Part shown: positions 20,955-32,283 of the stretch, piece after piece
How positions within the stretch are numbered: position 1 is the stretch's first letter
How the letters are laid out: the number at the start of each line of letters is the position of its first letter
NCBI GenBank assembly: GCA_019054805.1
Contig: JAHQIY010000003.1
Coordinates: forward strand, 5,952,001-6,016,000
Direction of reading: 5' to 3'
Source: Brachionus manjavacas
Taxonomy: Eukaryota > Rotifera > Eurotatoria > Ploima > Brachionidae
Length of the DNA: 64,000 nt
Notes under the pieces: generated by a model
Database searches by the model: none
What the model was told of the DNA's origin: nothing
Seen by the model: only the letters and a program-made list of their open reading frames with translations
Made by a program: the position numbers and the translations under genes

Positions 20955-21965
20955 CTGATATTTGGGTCTTACTAAAACACTCTCTTTTTTAAAATTTCCT
21001 GACCCCCATTTTTTTTGCAAAGCAAAAATATTTTTAAAAATTTTAAAATATCCTTTAGTCTGAATTTTTCTTTTTTTTTTTGAAAATTAAACTAGTTTTT
21101 CTCCAAAATTTTTATTTTTTTTGAAAAATTAAATATTTTTATATTTTTAAAAACCTGACCCCCAACTGACTTCGATTTTCCTTGAAGAATTTAACGAGCT
21201 TTCTAAAAATAAAAATAATAATAGAAATAATAATAATTAGCTACTGCAAGAAACTTGCGGAGAAGTCTTACACGGAAGACTACTATTTAAACCCGTTCTT
21301 AGTTTTTCTCCATGAAGTATAGTTTTTGAGATATTTTGATTAAAATAAATGTTGGTTATTGTTGGAATCAAATTTAAAAATTTTAATACGACATACCATT
21401 CGATTGAGAATTTTCTTAGATTTTTGACTGTTATTTATTTAGAAAAATTAAATTTTGATTTTTTTACTTGCAAAGTTGCTTAATAAATAAAGTTTTTTTA
21501 GTTTTAAAATTTTTGAAATTTGTCAAATTTTGAAAAATTATTCCATGACCAAAAGATCAAATTAAAATAAAAATAAACGTAACATGCCTTTAAAAAAAGA
21601 AAAAAGAGGCAAAAGATTGCAAAAAAAAAAAAATAAAAATTTCGTCTCATTCAAGTTTATTTTATATTTGCGTAATTAAAAATTTATTTATAAAAGTTAA
21701 TCAATTTAATAAAACAAAATTTCTCAAATATTACAATTATAAATTGAATTTTCTCAATTATTATGAAATTATTTGAAATTGTCAAATACTCTACTTCCTG
21801 GAAAAAAACTCAGCACAGTTTTAGAAAGCTCGTTAAATTCTCTTCAAAGAAACCGGGAGTCAATCGTATAAATTTGGGAGTCAGGTTTTTATAGAATATA
21901 AAAATATTCAATTTTCAAAAAATAGAGAAAAATTTAGTATTTTAGTAGGACCCGATATTTTTGCG
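20955..21965. mobile_element. Foldback (inverted-repeat) element with LINE tail in its loop
   Basis: The left arm runs about 20955-21208 and the inverted right arm about 21819-21960. The best-matching parts are GAATTTAACGAGCTTTCTAAAA against its complement (inner ends), the CTGACTCCC/CTGACCCCC blocks and TGATATTTGGGTCTTACTAAAA (outer ends). The arms differ by indels. The loop starts with a family A LINE 3' tail (21215-21300, minus), so the LINE inserted in the element. No transposase. Confidence 0.65.
21215..21300 (-). mobile_element. LINE family A 3' tail (solo)
   Basis: Read on the minus strand: TTCTCCGCAAG, short loop, CTTGCAGTAGCTAATTATT, then AAT/ATT repeats. It matches the tails at about 8940-9013 and 61850-61910. 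The element here is severely 5'-truncated. Confidence 0.75.
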
Positions 21966-22230
21966 TATTATCATTTATAAAATTTTAAAATAAAGTCTGA
22001 ATTTTTTTATTAACAAACAAACTTTGTTTTTCACAAATACTTTGATAATTGTTTAAATATAAAAAGTAAAATAACAAACAAGCACTTGAGAAGAAAAAAA
22101 TAGAAAAACAAAATAAGCGACCCCAAGCTCTACAGACCCAAGGTACTGTTTACTCGAACAAAAGATTGGCTCAATTTATACAAAAATCAGCACCTCGTTT
22201 AAAAAAAAGAAGACTCAATTTATTTACAAT

Positions 22231-22726
22231 TTATTCGTTAGTGTTCGCGATAAGCTCGGTCTCATTCTTGGACGAGTCGTTGTCCGAGCTTGTTGTGTTA
22301 TCTGCGCTATCCTTGGAGTCGACTTCTAGTTTGGAGCGGCTTGACTTTGTGCTTAGCGATTTACAAGTCTCCTCCTCGTTCTCATGACTGTTCAGCTCTA
22401 CATCTGTTATAAACACCGTCACATCGTTAACTGTAATCGATATGGTCTGAGCGTTGTCGAACTTGAAGTGCTTCGAGTATTTTCTGTTCGCTCTGGACTT
22501 GAGGAGAATTTCTTTGCGCTTTTCCTTTTTGCGTTCCTGTTCTATTTGGTTTTCTATGGTGGCTAGTTGTTGCGTCACTTGTGAAATGCGGGGCTTGCGA
22601 GTCGACGTTCCTTTGCGCATGTTGCACATCTCGCATCGGAACGACTCGTTTTTGTTTCGATAAGTACACAATGGACAGTCCCAAAATGCATCATCGACAG
22701 CGGTCGTGCTACGCGATCGCTTAGCT
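22231..22726 (-). CDS. RYBP: RYBP/YAF2-family Polycomb (PRC1) adaptor
   Basis: This is the last exon of a RING1- and YY1-binding protein homologue, a nuclear adaptor of variant PRC1 complexes. The N-terminal part has a RanBP2-type (Npl4) zinc finger, FWDCPLCTYRNKNESFRCEM continuing to the CNMRKGTSTRKPRI hallmark that is nearly invariant in RYBP and YAF2. A lysine/glutamate-rich helical linker follows, then the C-terminal RING1B-binding strand segment ISITVNDVTVFITDVE, equivalent to LAVTVGNVTVIITDF in human RYBP. The tail is Ser/Asp-rich. The exon opens after AG at 22728-22727 (phase needs two bases from upstream). A tiny candidate first exon is 23231-23256 (ATG GGA AGA..., donor GTTAGC), which fits in phase but is unproven. 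Stop TAA at 22231-22233. Confidence 0.9.
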
Positions 22727-23640
22727 CTTAAAAAAAAATTTTCTTACCAAATCAAAAAAATAGCCAAATCTATCATACTTTCGGTTATCCATCTTTTCAA
22801 CCAGTCTATGCTAGCTCGATTTAGTATTTGATTTTCTCTCTATCGACACAAGTCAATTGGAACTTGTGATTTTAAAATGGATAATTTTATAATAAATTAT
22901 TTGTGGGAATTTAATTTTAGTACTAGGTCTCAAAGTTTGTCTTAAACTCTAATCTTATCGCTTTTAGATTTTTGTGGACCAGATGTGGCTTAATCAAAAA
23001 ATCACACTTTTAATGCACAAGTCAAAATCAAATGCACTGTTTTAATGTCGTTTAAACTTTTAGTGATAAAAAACAGCTTTAGTTTTGATTTTTTTCTACA
23101 AGCCTGTAGCAAAAAAGTTATCTGATTATGTCAACTATGATTTTTTCCCTCAGAATATTTTTAACAAAGAAATTTTCACTTTTTTTTATTTTTTATTCAA
23201 AAATTAATTTAAAAAAGGCTCCAAGCTAACATTCGAAATGAGCGCATTCTTCCCATACGCAGTGAAGCTTCATCTTCATCTGCCAAAAAAAATAAACAAA
23301 AATAGCTTAATTTACATCATAATAAATAAAAATCTTTTTTTCCTGTTTATCATTGCACAAATTTTTTAAAATATACATAAATTTTTCATATTTTGATTTT
23401 TTCCCTTTTTTTTTTTTTCTATTAATATGCAGTGTTGTTTAGAATCTAGAAAATTAGAAAAAAGTAAGGAAAGATAATAAAGAAAAAAATAAAGAAAATA
23501 AAAATAAACACTATGATACAATTTAAGGAAATTAAGTCAAATAAAATACTTTATTTTTGCATGCAAAATTTTATGTTTAAGCATTAGCTAAAAAATGAGA
23601 TATTCCATGTGATTGTGATGTTACAACAAAATCAAAATGG
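22727..23640. other. RYBP 5' region and spacer
   Basis: It probably contains a roughly 0.5-kb RYBP intron (22727-23230, if the candidate first exon is right) and the upstream flank. It is otherwise A/T-rich with no recognisable element. Confidence 0.4.
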
Positions 23641-24485
23641 CCAACTCATTTAGGGTATAGCAATCTTTAATACCAACGTGCACCCAAAATCTAAATTCAT
23701 AACAACTTTTGGATATTGGGGCAGGTTTTATAGCTTTACAAGAATGCCCTTCAAGCTATGCATTACACCATATGTCCAGCAACCCTTGCTCAACTGTGTA
23801 CTTAAATATTTCAAAAAGAACACAAAATTTACTCATGGGTATTTGGACGATTTGATTAAAGCATACTTAAATTATCATAAGCTCCAGGTCTTACTGAATG
23901 TGCTAAGGGCAAAACTTAATCTTGCTGGATGGGTGCTTAATACGCAAAGTCCGTTTTAAACCCAGTGAAAATAATTAATTTCCTGAGGAGCAGAGTGGGA
24001 CGGTTTAGGGATCACCCGTAGTAAAGGCGCATCCACCTTCGTGCATTCTATGACAGAATCCCTTCTTTCATCCGACCCGAAAGGAAGACTCCTATGAAAG
24101 TCAGAGGGTATTTAAATCATTAACACCTTCCTCCGCATGACCATCACTACCAGAAAAGAATACTGGTGGTATATGAGCCTCCTCATACACATTCATAGGC
24201 TCAAGTTTAGGAAGTACCCTAGGAACCACATGACCCGGTTCACCGATGTCTCGGAGTACCATTCAGGGTCAGTCGATGACGACTCGGGAAAAGATTTCTC
24301 AATCGTTGCTCCCACTGACTCCATTCTTTTTAATGAGGCAGCAGCATTTTCTTTAGATTACCGACCATGCAAGATACGTTATAAATCGACAATTAGGTTA
24401 TGGAAACGGGTTAGAACAAAGTGGGCCCGCTTCTACTCATCAGGGAAGAATCGATGCACCGTTTCTTCTCCGTCATACTGATGGT
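23640..24485 (+). mobile_element. RT-RNase H remnant (LTR- or DIRS-type retroelement)
   Basis: An open stretch 23678-23959 has FITTFGYWGRFYSFTRMPFKL, equivalent to the 'YLRF--NGR-YQF--LPFGL--AP' block, followed by HGYLDDLI as the catalytic (Y/F)xDD box, and LAGWVLN. After a frameshifted part (SKGASTFVHSM, about 24020-24050) another frame (24137-24481) contains FTDVSEYHSGSV and ILFNEAAAFSL, which resembles the start of an RNase H domain (TDAS--G-GAV). The order RT then RNase H indicates an LTR/DIRS-like element rather than a LINE. I see no LTRs, integrase or recombinase. It is a decayed remnant of uncertain family. Confidence 0.6.
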
Positions 24486-24489
24486 AACT

Positions 24490-24860
24490 AATTCAGTTTA
24501 TAATATTTATTTCAGAAAAAGAACACAAAAAATAAAAAAATATCACAAAAAAAGATGAAAAAACACTAATTCAATTAAATCTTAACTTTATCTTAGTTTT
24601 ATTCACTAATTAAGTAAAAAATTCACTAATTAGTATTTTTTTAATGCAATAGTAATATTTTTACTGAATTTGTGGTAACGTTTACTGACGTCCGTTAATT
24701 AATTTAAATTGACAAAATTGAGATTTTTAAACTTTGATGATGAAACAACATGCTGAAATTTTGAAAAATTGTCGTTTGGCTTAGCAAATTTGAAAAACCA
24801 AAATTTAATTAATATCGTCTTCACGTGATTTAAAAAACCGTTGAAAATTGTGTGTTGGCA
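24490..24860. other. Spacer / possible 5' UTR of the following LINE
   Basis: A/T-rich, with no coding signal. It could include the 5' UTR of the family B LINE whose ORF1 starts at 24861. Confidence 0.35.
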
Positions 24861-27800
24861 ATGTCGCTCAACAAAACAAACCAAAACCGACGGTCGATAT
24901 TTAAAAATTCGGTCAAGCTAAACTTGAAGAGGTTAGACAAACCGATTAGCCATAAAGTCTTATTTAGTGCACTAGATGTCGTCCTGAACCAAGAGGAAAA
25001 TGATGCGATCACAAGTATCTACAATTCTCTTCAAACAAAGTTTGGATAATAGAGTTTAATGCTGCTTTTAATGTTGCCAAAATGTTCGATCGTGACATCA
25101 ATATCAATGGAACCATTTTCAGACTTGAAGATGCAAATAAAGTCCCTGATCTCAGAAGGTATTGTACTTTTCGTTTTCACTTCTTACCCTCTGATTTCGA
25201 GAATCATAGACTTGAAACCTTCTTTAATGCTGTTCGAATTGATGGACTTAATATTGAACACATTACTGAAGAAAAATATAAAGATAGACCCGAGAGGAAA
25301 AATGGTGTCAGAAGAGTGAGAATATCATTTCCAAAAGAAGCTGAGAACATTATTGGAAGCTTGTCAGGCCCCACAATAATGTATGGTTTAATTGTGTGTT
25401 GTGTCAATTGTTGGACAAAAGCAGAAATGCTATTTTTGTGATAATGAAGGACACAACATAGCGAAATGCCCTGACCAAAGGAACACTTTGCGAAAAGTGT
25501 CATCAGAAAGGACACTTGACACAAAAATGCTACATTGCCTTAAAGCTTAAGTCGCTTAAGAGGAAAAAGATTAAATACAATGATCTTTACATTGACCAAG
25601 AAGAAACGCAATCATTATTTGAAACTGACCAAAAAGATAATGATGAAAATGTGATGCCAAAAACACCTGGATATCAGCCAACAAATTTCAATGACGTAAT
25701 ATCCTAAATTAGCCCAAAAGACCTTAAAACTCCAGTTTTAGAAGAAGCTTTGGTAAGTCGTTTAAACGATTTTCTACCACTATGCCAGTCACCTGTCAAT
25801 GTACGCTCATATGATCAGAATGAGACTGAGAATTTTTTCCAAACCAAAAATCAAACCAAGAGATTTCCCGAATCTGATCCAAATGAAAAAGAGCTCACCG
25901 AAAATAAATCAAAGAAACCATTAGTTGTGTTAGAAAATGAAAACGACAATACCTTCGAGTCTGAATCAAACAGTTCAACAACTGAATGTTCAATTCAAGT
26001 AGATCAATCATCTAACGAAATTGGTCAGCAAACTGACAGTCAAAACAGCATTGAAGAAAATTTAGAATGAACAAGAAGATAAATAAATCAACTTTAAGAA
26101 CAAAACCTCTTAATTAAACAAGGTTTGTAATTACAAATTGGAATTGTTTTCATTTACTTAGTAGGGTTCATCTCTTAGCCAATTTTTAGCTCAAAAATGT
26201 CTCGACATTGTTCTAATCAATGAACTAAAGATAGATTTAAGTGAGGCAAATATTTATCTTGATTTTCACAATTATCAATTCATATCAAAACCACGCAACA
26301 AGTATGGAGGAGGAGTAGCTATTTTAATTAAAGAAGGCATTGAATTTATACAAGATTTCTCTTATGAGGAATTAAATTCCGAACTCCTTTGTATAAAAAT
26401 GAACTTAGGAAAGAATATTGAATTGTTTATATTTAGTCTTTATAATCCACCCAATGTGCTTCTGAACTTTGAGTTTTTTAAAACAGTTAATAAAAAATGT
26501 AGAAACTACATTTTAGGTGGTGATATTTAACACCAGAACAAAGGAAATAGGCTGCGGGAAAATGAAAATGAAAACGGCATAATGTTGGATAGAATAATCA
26601 ATGAGTTAGACTTTTCATTAATCAATGATAAGCGTCCTACTTTCAATATTTTTAATAGGAATTACTTTGAAATTCTTGATCTTTTTTTAGTTTCATCTTC
26701 ATTAATTGCCAATTAATTTTGTCGGACAAAATTATCGACTTTTGTGTCCTAAATAGTCAAGACATGACTAGTGGCCATTTCCCAATCCAAGCATCGATTT
26801 CTATGGGCTATCAATTAGAAAATAAATCAGCAGCTAAAAAGTTTAAATATAAGAAAGCAAACTGGCATTTATACAGCGAGATTTTTAAATTCTCAAATAG
26901 TGAATATCACTGAAAGTTCCCTCACAATAGATCAATTAAATGATAAAATTACAGAAAAAATTATTTCTACTTCACATAAAAGAATTCTTTATCATTCTCA
27001 GAGAATCTACAAAACCAGTCTTTCCCCGAACATTGTTATTCTGATAAAAGAACGCAGAAAGTCAGAAGAAACTTTCAAAAAACTCGCTGTCAAAATCTCA
27101 AGAAAAAATTTAATCAACTTACATTTGAGTTAAAGGCCTCTTTTAAAAAATTCTGGAATCAAAATTGGTTTGATTTTATTGAGAAAATGGGAAAAATCCA
27201 CTGACAAGTAGACCATTCTGGAAAAAAATAAATAAATTTAGATCAAAAGAAGGATCAAATTTAATTCCAAATTTGTTTTTAAATGACAATGAATTCAAAA
27301 CTAATGAAGAAAAGGGAAAATGCTTTGGAGAACTCCTATCTTCAATATTTAGTCCTAATTCTGATTTAATAGATCTTGATAAAGATTTCGAAAAACTTAA
27401 TTCTAGATCTGAATTCTTTAGAAATTATGATCAAGCTAGTTTCAATGATCCAATTTGCTTAAATGAATTAATTGTGGCTTTAAAAAGATTGAAAAATGAA
27501 GCGGCATCAGGACCTGACCAATTTCATTATCTTATGTTACCTAGAAATTCATTAATAGAAATAATAGAACTTTTTAATTTATCTCTTTGAGAAGGTAGAG
27601 TCCCTAATACATGGAAAACATCGAACATTACTATGATTCAAAAAAAAGCCTCTTCTTTACAAGATCCTTTAAATTATAGACCAATTAGTATAACGAGTGG
27701 TTTAGGAAAGCTCCTGGAACGCATAGTATTTTCAAGATTATACAATTATTTGGGAAAAAATTCACTCCTTATCCAGGAGCAATCTGGATTTAGGAAACAC

Positions 27801-28953
27801 TGGCGAACATCAGATAAACTTTTCTTTTTAATTCAAAAAATTTTGGAATCATTTAATAGAAAAAAAAGAGTTTGCAGCCTTTTTTTTGATATTTCTTAAG
27901 CCTTTGATAGGGTTTGGCATGAAGGTCTACTTTTTAAATTGATTAAAATGAATTCACCTCATTACTTGACTAACTGGATTATAAAATAACTGCAGGTGTT
28001 CCTCAAGGCTCAGTAATTAGCCATCTTTTAATTAGTAAATATATTAATGACATCCCCAAAAGAAACAAAACAAATAACGAATACTCTCTGCTTTTCGCAG
28101 ATGATCTAGTTACATTCTTCATTTATAACAAAAAAGGGAACCTAGAAAATAAGATAAATAAATACACCAACGAAATAGAACAATGGCTTATTAAATGGAA
28201 AATGAAGATATCAGTTGAAAAGTCGTGTTCAGTAGTCATTTCTAGGGAAAAAAAAGAGGGTGATAATCAAAACTTAAAAATCTTTGGATACACAATAGTG
28301 AGCCAAAAAGAAATCAAGTTTCTTGTTATTAAATTTGATTCTAAGTTAAACTTTAATATACTAGTAGACGAAATTTAAGAACGCTGCAACAAAAGGCTAA
28401 ATATTATTAAGATATTGTCAAACAAAAAATGGGGTCTCAATCAAAACACACTAGGAAATTTATATAAATCTTTAGTCGGATCGATTTTAGACTATTCTTT
28501 TCCTAGCTTGAATTCATTTTCAGAAAATAATATCAAAAAACTACAAGCAAATCAGAATACAGCAGTAAAATCTATCCTTAAGTAAAATATGATACTCCCT
28601 CCAACATCGTGCAACATGAAGCTTTTAATAAACTAAAATTACAAACAGTCTCGAATTGTCTTTTTGAGTTGAGTGAGAGATATGTTAGGGCAGGACTGAG
28701 TCATTCTATTCCATTGGTTGAAAGACTGGTGAAAGAATTCAAAGAAGGTTAGCTACCTTACTATTTCTTCTTTTTTTCCTGAAACTTGAACTATTTAAAC
28801 ATGTGCCACATGTAACAATCTTTTCCAATTTATGTCTTTTCAACTTTCATTTTTTAGCTTATTTACTCTATTTTGATTCTTTTTTTTTTTTTTTATCTAA
28901 TTTTATTAACTTTAATTTTATTTTTATTTTATTTTTAACTTATTCTGAAGGAT
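24861..28953 (+). mobile_element. Near full-length but decayed LINE (family B) with gag-like ORF1, APE and RT
   Basis: ORF1 (about 24861-26070, frameshifted) ends its core with two CX2CX4HX4C zinc knuckles (CYFCDNEGHNIAKC about 25424-25465 and CEKCHQKGHLTQKC about 25490-25532; a frameshift separates them). ORF2 starts near 26115: endonuclease blocks ITNWNC, INELKID, NKYGGGVAILIKEG, SLYNPP, GGDI (then a stop in place of the GDFN context) and DMTSGHFPIQAS. RT follows from about 27490: NEAASGPDQFHYLMLP, NYRPISITSGLGKLLERI, EQSGFRKHWRTS, AFDRVWHEGLL, AGVPQGSVIS and the intact FADDL box (about 28096). A segment of the palm is deleted near 27985. The C-terminus runs to about 28750, then a T-rich 3' UTR that stops abruptly at 28953, where another LINE begins. 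It is not active as it stands. Confidence 0.88.
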
Positions 28954-30185
28954 GTCATTTACATGTTACTGCTGGCCTTTCTACCTTACGTCACCCTTGA
29001 GGTGTCCATTGAAAGGCTCTTTTTGGTATACATGTTTCTTTCATTCTAAGTACATGTCCAAGCCTCGCAGTTTTTGATTTTTTATCCATGACTTAATGGC
29101 TCCGAATTTGTTCTTGTGTATTAGTCAGCATTTGAACATGTCTCAGGCCAGTATATCCGAAGGATGCTCTGCAGTCTTTCAGTTTGGAGGGTTTTCAGGC
29201 TTTTCTTGTCGGATTCACACATCCCCCAGCATTCGCTACAGTACATCAGTGTCGATTTTGCTACGGCGTTTTACAGTTTAAGTTTTGTTTCCTTGCTGTA
29301 GCTGATTGATATCCATGCTGGTCGGAGTCTAGCATAGTAACTCTTTACTTTAACAAGTATTTTCTTAATATCACTGTGTATTCACATCGCTCGACTGATG
29401 GGATTTGTAAATCAAAAAAGGAAGAGACGGATATCCGATGAGACATGGATACCGATATACCAGTGTGCTAGTTAAGTAGAAGAAGCTAGCTCAAAAAGGG
29501 ACCCACATATGCTACACAAGATCACTAATGCGATATGTGGCTCCTCACAGAAAAGAACAACATTAGTAAAAGGCAAAGATGGTCGTATCCTAACAACTGA
29601 AACAGAGAAAAGACAATGATGGGTTGGGCACTTTAATGAAGTTCTAAATAAACCAGAACCTAGAAGGTCTTGACAACCTGAACTAGTTAGCACTTACCTC
29701 GATTTAGACACAGAAGAGCCTAGTCATAAAGAAATAGAATATGCGATTAGGGCTCTGAATAACAGAAAAGCCTCGGGTATTGACAGAGTCACGACAGAAA
29801 GACCTAATAGTCAATCTCCCTAAGAAAGGTAACAAAATGATCTGTGACAATTTGCTATGAATAACACTTCTAGCGTTCTGGAAAGAATCAAAAACTCTTT
29901 GTATGCTAAACTTAGAGAAGAGCAAGCAGGATTTAGACGAGTTAGAGAATGCATGGAACATATATTTGCACTTAGGAACATCATAGAACAAAGTCTGGAA
30001 TGGAATAGCCTCCAGTATTTTAGTTTCATTGACTTCAAGAAAGCCTTTGAGAGCATATACAGAGAAACCTTGTTAGCCTTATTAAGATCTTATGATCTGC
30101 CACACCATAGTTATGTCAATCAATTCCAAATTTGAAACCCCGATGGCACACAAATCGAGTGGGTAACCGAATTCACTTATTAAGA
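28953..30185. mobile_element. 5'-inverted LINE (twin-priming structure)
   Basis: Two pieces of one LINE type meet head to head near 29400. On the minus strand 29400-28953 holds the ORF2 C-terminal region: SDVNTQ, YYARLRPAW, MYCSECWGMC-like, LQSILRIYWPET, LGHVLRMKETCIPKRAFQW. On the plus strand 29401-30185 holds earlier ORF2 parts in order: QKRKRRISDETW, RDPHMLHKITNAIC, NNRKASGIDRVT, EEQAGFRRVRECMEHIFALR, FIDFKKAFESI and finally DGTQIEWVTEFTY. That last block lies just before the SDVNT block in intact relatives. The inverted 5' part therefore ends roughly where the sense 3' part starts. Stops and small deletions are present. Confidence 0.75.
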
Positions 30186-30189
30186 TTAA

Positions 30190-31345
30190 CAAATTTAAAA
30201 AAACCCTTTCACCTTTAGGATCTGATTTTAATTATTTATTTATTTGTTTTCTGTACCATATCTCTCACTCAACTTGAGACTGTTAGTAGTTTAAGTTTAT
30301 TATATGCCTCATGATGCAAAATGTTGGAGGGAGTATCATATTTTAGTTTCAAGATGGATCTAACTGCTGAATTTTGAATCACTTGTATTTTTTTAATGTT
30401 GGTTTCTGTGAATGAATTTAAACAAGGAAAAGAATTATCGAGAATTGATCCTATTAAGGATTTGTATAGATTTCCTAATGTTTTGGGTTTAAGGCCCCAT
30501 TTTTATTCGATAGATATTTAATAATATTTAGTCTTGAGTTACAGCGCTCTTTTATCTCATCCACCATTAAACTAAATGTAAGTTTTGAGTCTAATGTAAT
30601 TCCTAAGAACTTAACTTTTTCTTTTAGATTTAAACTGTTTTCATATAATTTTAGGTCTAGATTAGTTTTTTTTCTAGAGTTTTTTTTAAAGATCGTGTAG
30701 CATGACTTTTCAACAGATATTTTCATTTTCCATTTGAAAAGCCATTTTTCAATTTCTTTTAAGTACTTATTTATTAAACTCTCGAGATTTCCTTTCTTTT
30801 TAAAAATAAAAAAAGTAGCTAAGTCATCTGCAAAAAGAAGAGAGTATTGGCTATTGGTCTTATTTCTTTTAGGTATGTCATTAATGAAAATGCTGAAAAG
30901 AAGCGGACTAATTACTGATCCTTGTGGAACCCCTGCTTTAATTAAGTATTGGTCACTCAAATGTCCGTTTACTTTTACTATAAAAGATCTGGAATCGAGA
31001 AATGATCTGATCCAGTAAATAAGATAAGGAGGAAGATTAGTTTTAATTAGCTTATAAATTAGTCCATTATGCCAAACTCTATCAAAGGCTTTAGAGATGT
31101 CAAAATATAAACAGCAGACTTTTTTCTTTCTATTAAAAGATTCAACTACTTTTTGTATAAGAAAATAAAGGTTATCCGCTGTGCGCCTATGTTTTCTAAA
31201 TCCTGATTGCTCATTTATAAGTAGGTTATTTCTTTCAAGAAAATGGTATATTCTTGTATAAATAATACGTTCAAGTAACTTACCAAGGCAACTTTTCATA
31301 CTAATAGGACGATAGTCAGAAGGGTCCTCAGTGGGAGGAGATTTT
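30190..31345 (-). mobile_element. 5'-truncated LINE family B copy with long intact RT frame
   Basis: The minus strand 31299-30475 is a 274-residue open frame covering RT: LGKLLERIIYTRIYHFLE, NEQSGFRKHRRTADNLYFL, YFDISKAFDRVWHNGLIYKL, AGVPQGSVISPLLFSIFIND, LLFADDLATFFIF (catalytic FADD) and KWKMKISVEKSC. It continues, frame-broken, to SDERYG-type C-terminal sequence and a tail at about 30225-30255 with the TACAGAAAACAAATAAATAA motif shared with 32215-32255 and 43190-43220. The 5' end is lost in the RT N-part near 31345 (PTEDPSDYRPI). It is younger than the copy at 24861-28953. Confidence 0.88.
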
Positions 31346-31379
31346 CTGATTCATTTAATTTCATTTTTATAATTTTTGT

Positions 31380-32030
31380 CATACTTTAAATTTCTTCTCA
31401 AATTTTAAAGGGCTTAAATTTTTTGGGGTAACAAATTTAATTTTTTTAAGATGACAAAAATAACTAAAAGTGGTGACTAATTTAATCTATTTTAGCTGAC
31501 AATAAAAATCTAATTATTCTGACAAAAAAACTAAACGACTGACAAATATATAAATATTGAGATGACTATTTAATAATTTTGCACCGACAAAATTTTATTC
31601 ATTTTTATTTTATTTTATTTTAGTTCTAATTAAGCTATTTAGTTCGACTTGAGTGGAAATTAAAAGTAATGACCCTATGCTTCACAAGGAGTGAATAAGG
31701 AAAAAAAAAGAAAAGCTATTTACTAATTTAATTCTCTAAGATTGTAAGGAATGAACTTAAATTGTGACGTTTTCTCATAGTTGACTCTGACTTGATGATG
31801 AAATTTGGACAAAACGGTTTGTCATAATCGTCTGGAACTTCCTTCTGATTTTGGTGCTATAGTTCAAGATTTTGATTTTTATTGTCACCTCAAATCAGTA
31901 ATTTGTTTTAAAAATGATTAATTAGTAAAAAAAGTATTTGTGTCACTCAAATAATTATTTTATTAGTTAATTAATTTATTTGTCATCATATGTAGTTTTT
32001 TTGTCAGTAAAATTTAAGTCCAGTCCATTA
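31380..32030. repeat. Spacer with TGACAA / TTGTCA motif clusters in opposite orientations
   Basis: TGACAAA-type motifs recur on the left (about 31452, 31497, 31530, 31550, 31586) and TTGTCA-type motifs on the right (about 31889, 31940 as TGTCAC, 31980, 32002). This arrangement resembles inverted subterminal repeats of a DNA element, but I could not fix ends or a long arm. The middle is A/T-rich without a gene. Confidence 0.35.
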
Positions 32031-32083
32031 ATTGATGGCCATTTTAAAGTAAAGTTTTTAAAAATTTAATGATTAAATACAAT

Positions 32084-32260
32084 CTTTTCCAATTTATATC
32101 TTTTCAACTTTCATTTTTTTTAGCTTTTTTGATTCTTTTTTTTTTTTTTTTTTATCTAATTTTATTAACTTTAATTTTATTTTTATTTTTATTTTTTTTT
32201 AACTTATTCTGAAGGAGCTCTTGCTCGGTACAGAAAACAAATAAATAATTTAATGTAGAA
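32084..32260 (+). mobile_element. LINE family B 3' tail (solo)
   Basis: This stretch repeats 28818-28953 closely (ACAATCTTTTCCAATTTAT, then long T tracts, then TTATTCTGAAGGA) but continues with GCTCTTGCTCGGTACAGAAA and AACAAATAAATAATTT. It therefore supplies the true 3' end that is missing from the copy at 24861-28953. Inside it GAGCTCTTGCTC can form a small stem. Confidence 0.75.
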
Positions 32261-32283
32261 TTGCTCATTAAGAAAAATAATAT

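Noticed and set aside
30475-31299. Possible active LINE reverse transcriptase
   Set aside because: The RT frame is open for 274 residues with FADD, but the 5' half (ORF1 and endonuclease) is missing and the C-terminal part is frame-broken, so the copy cannot be autonomous.
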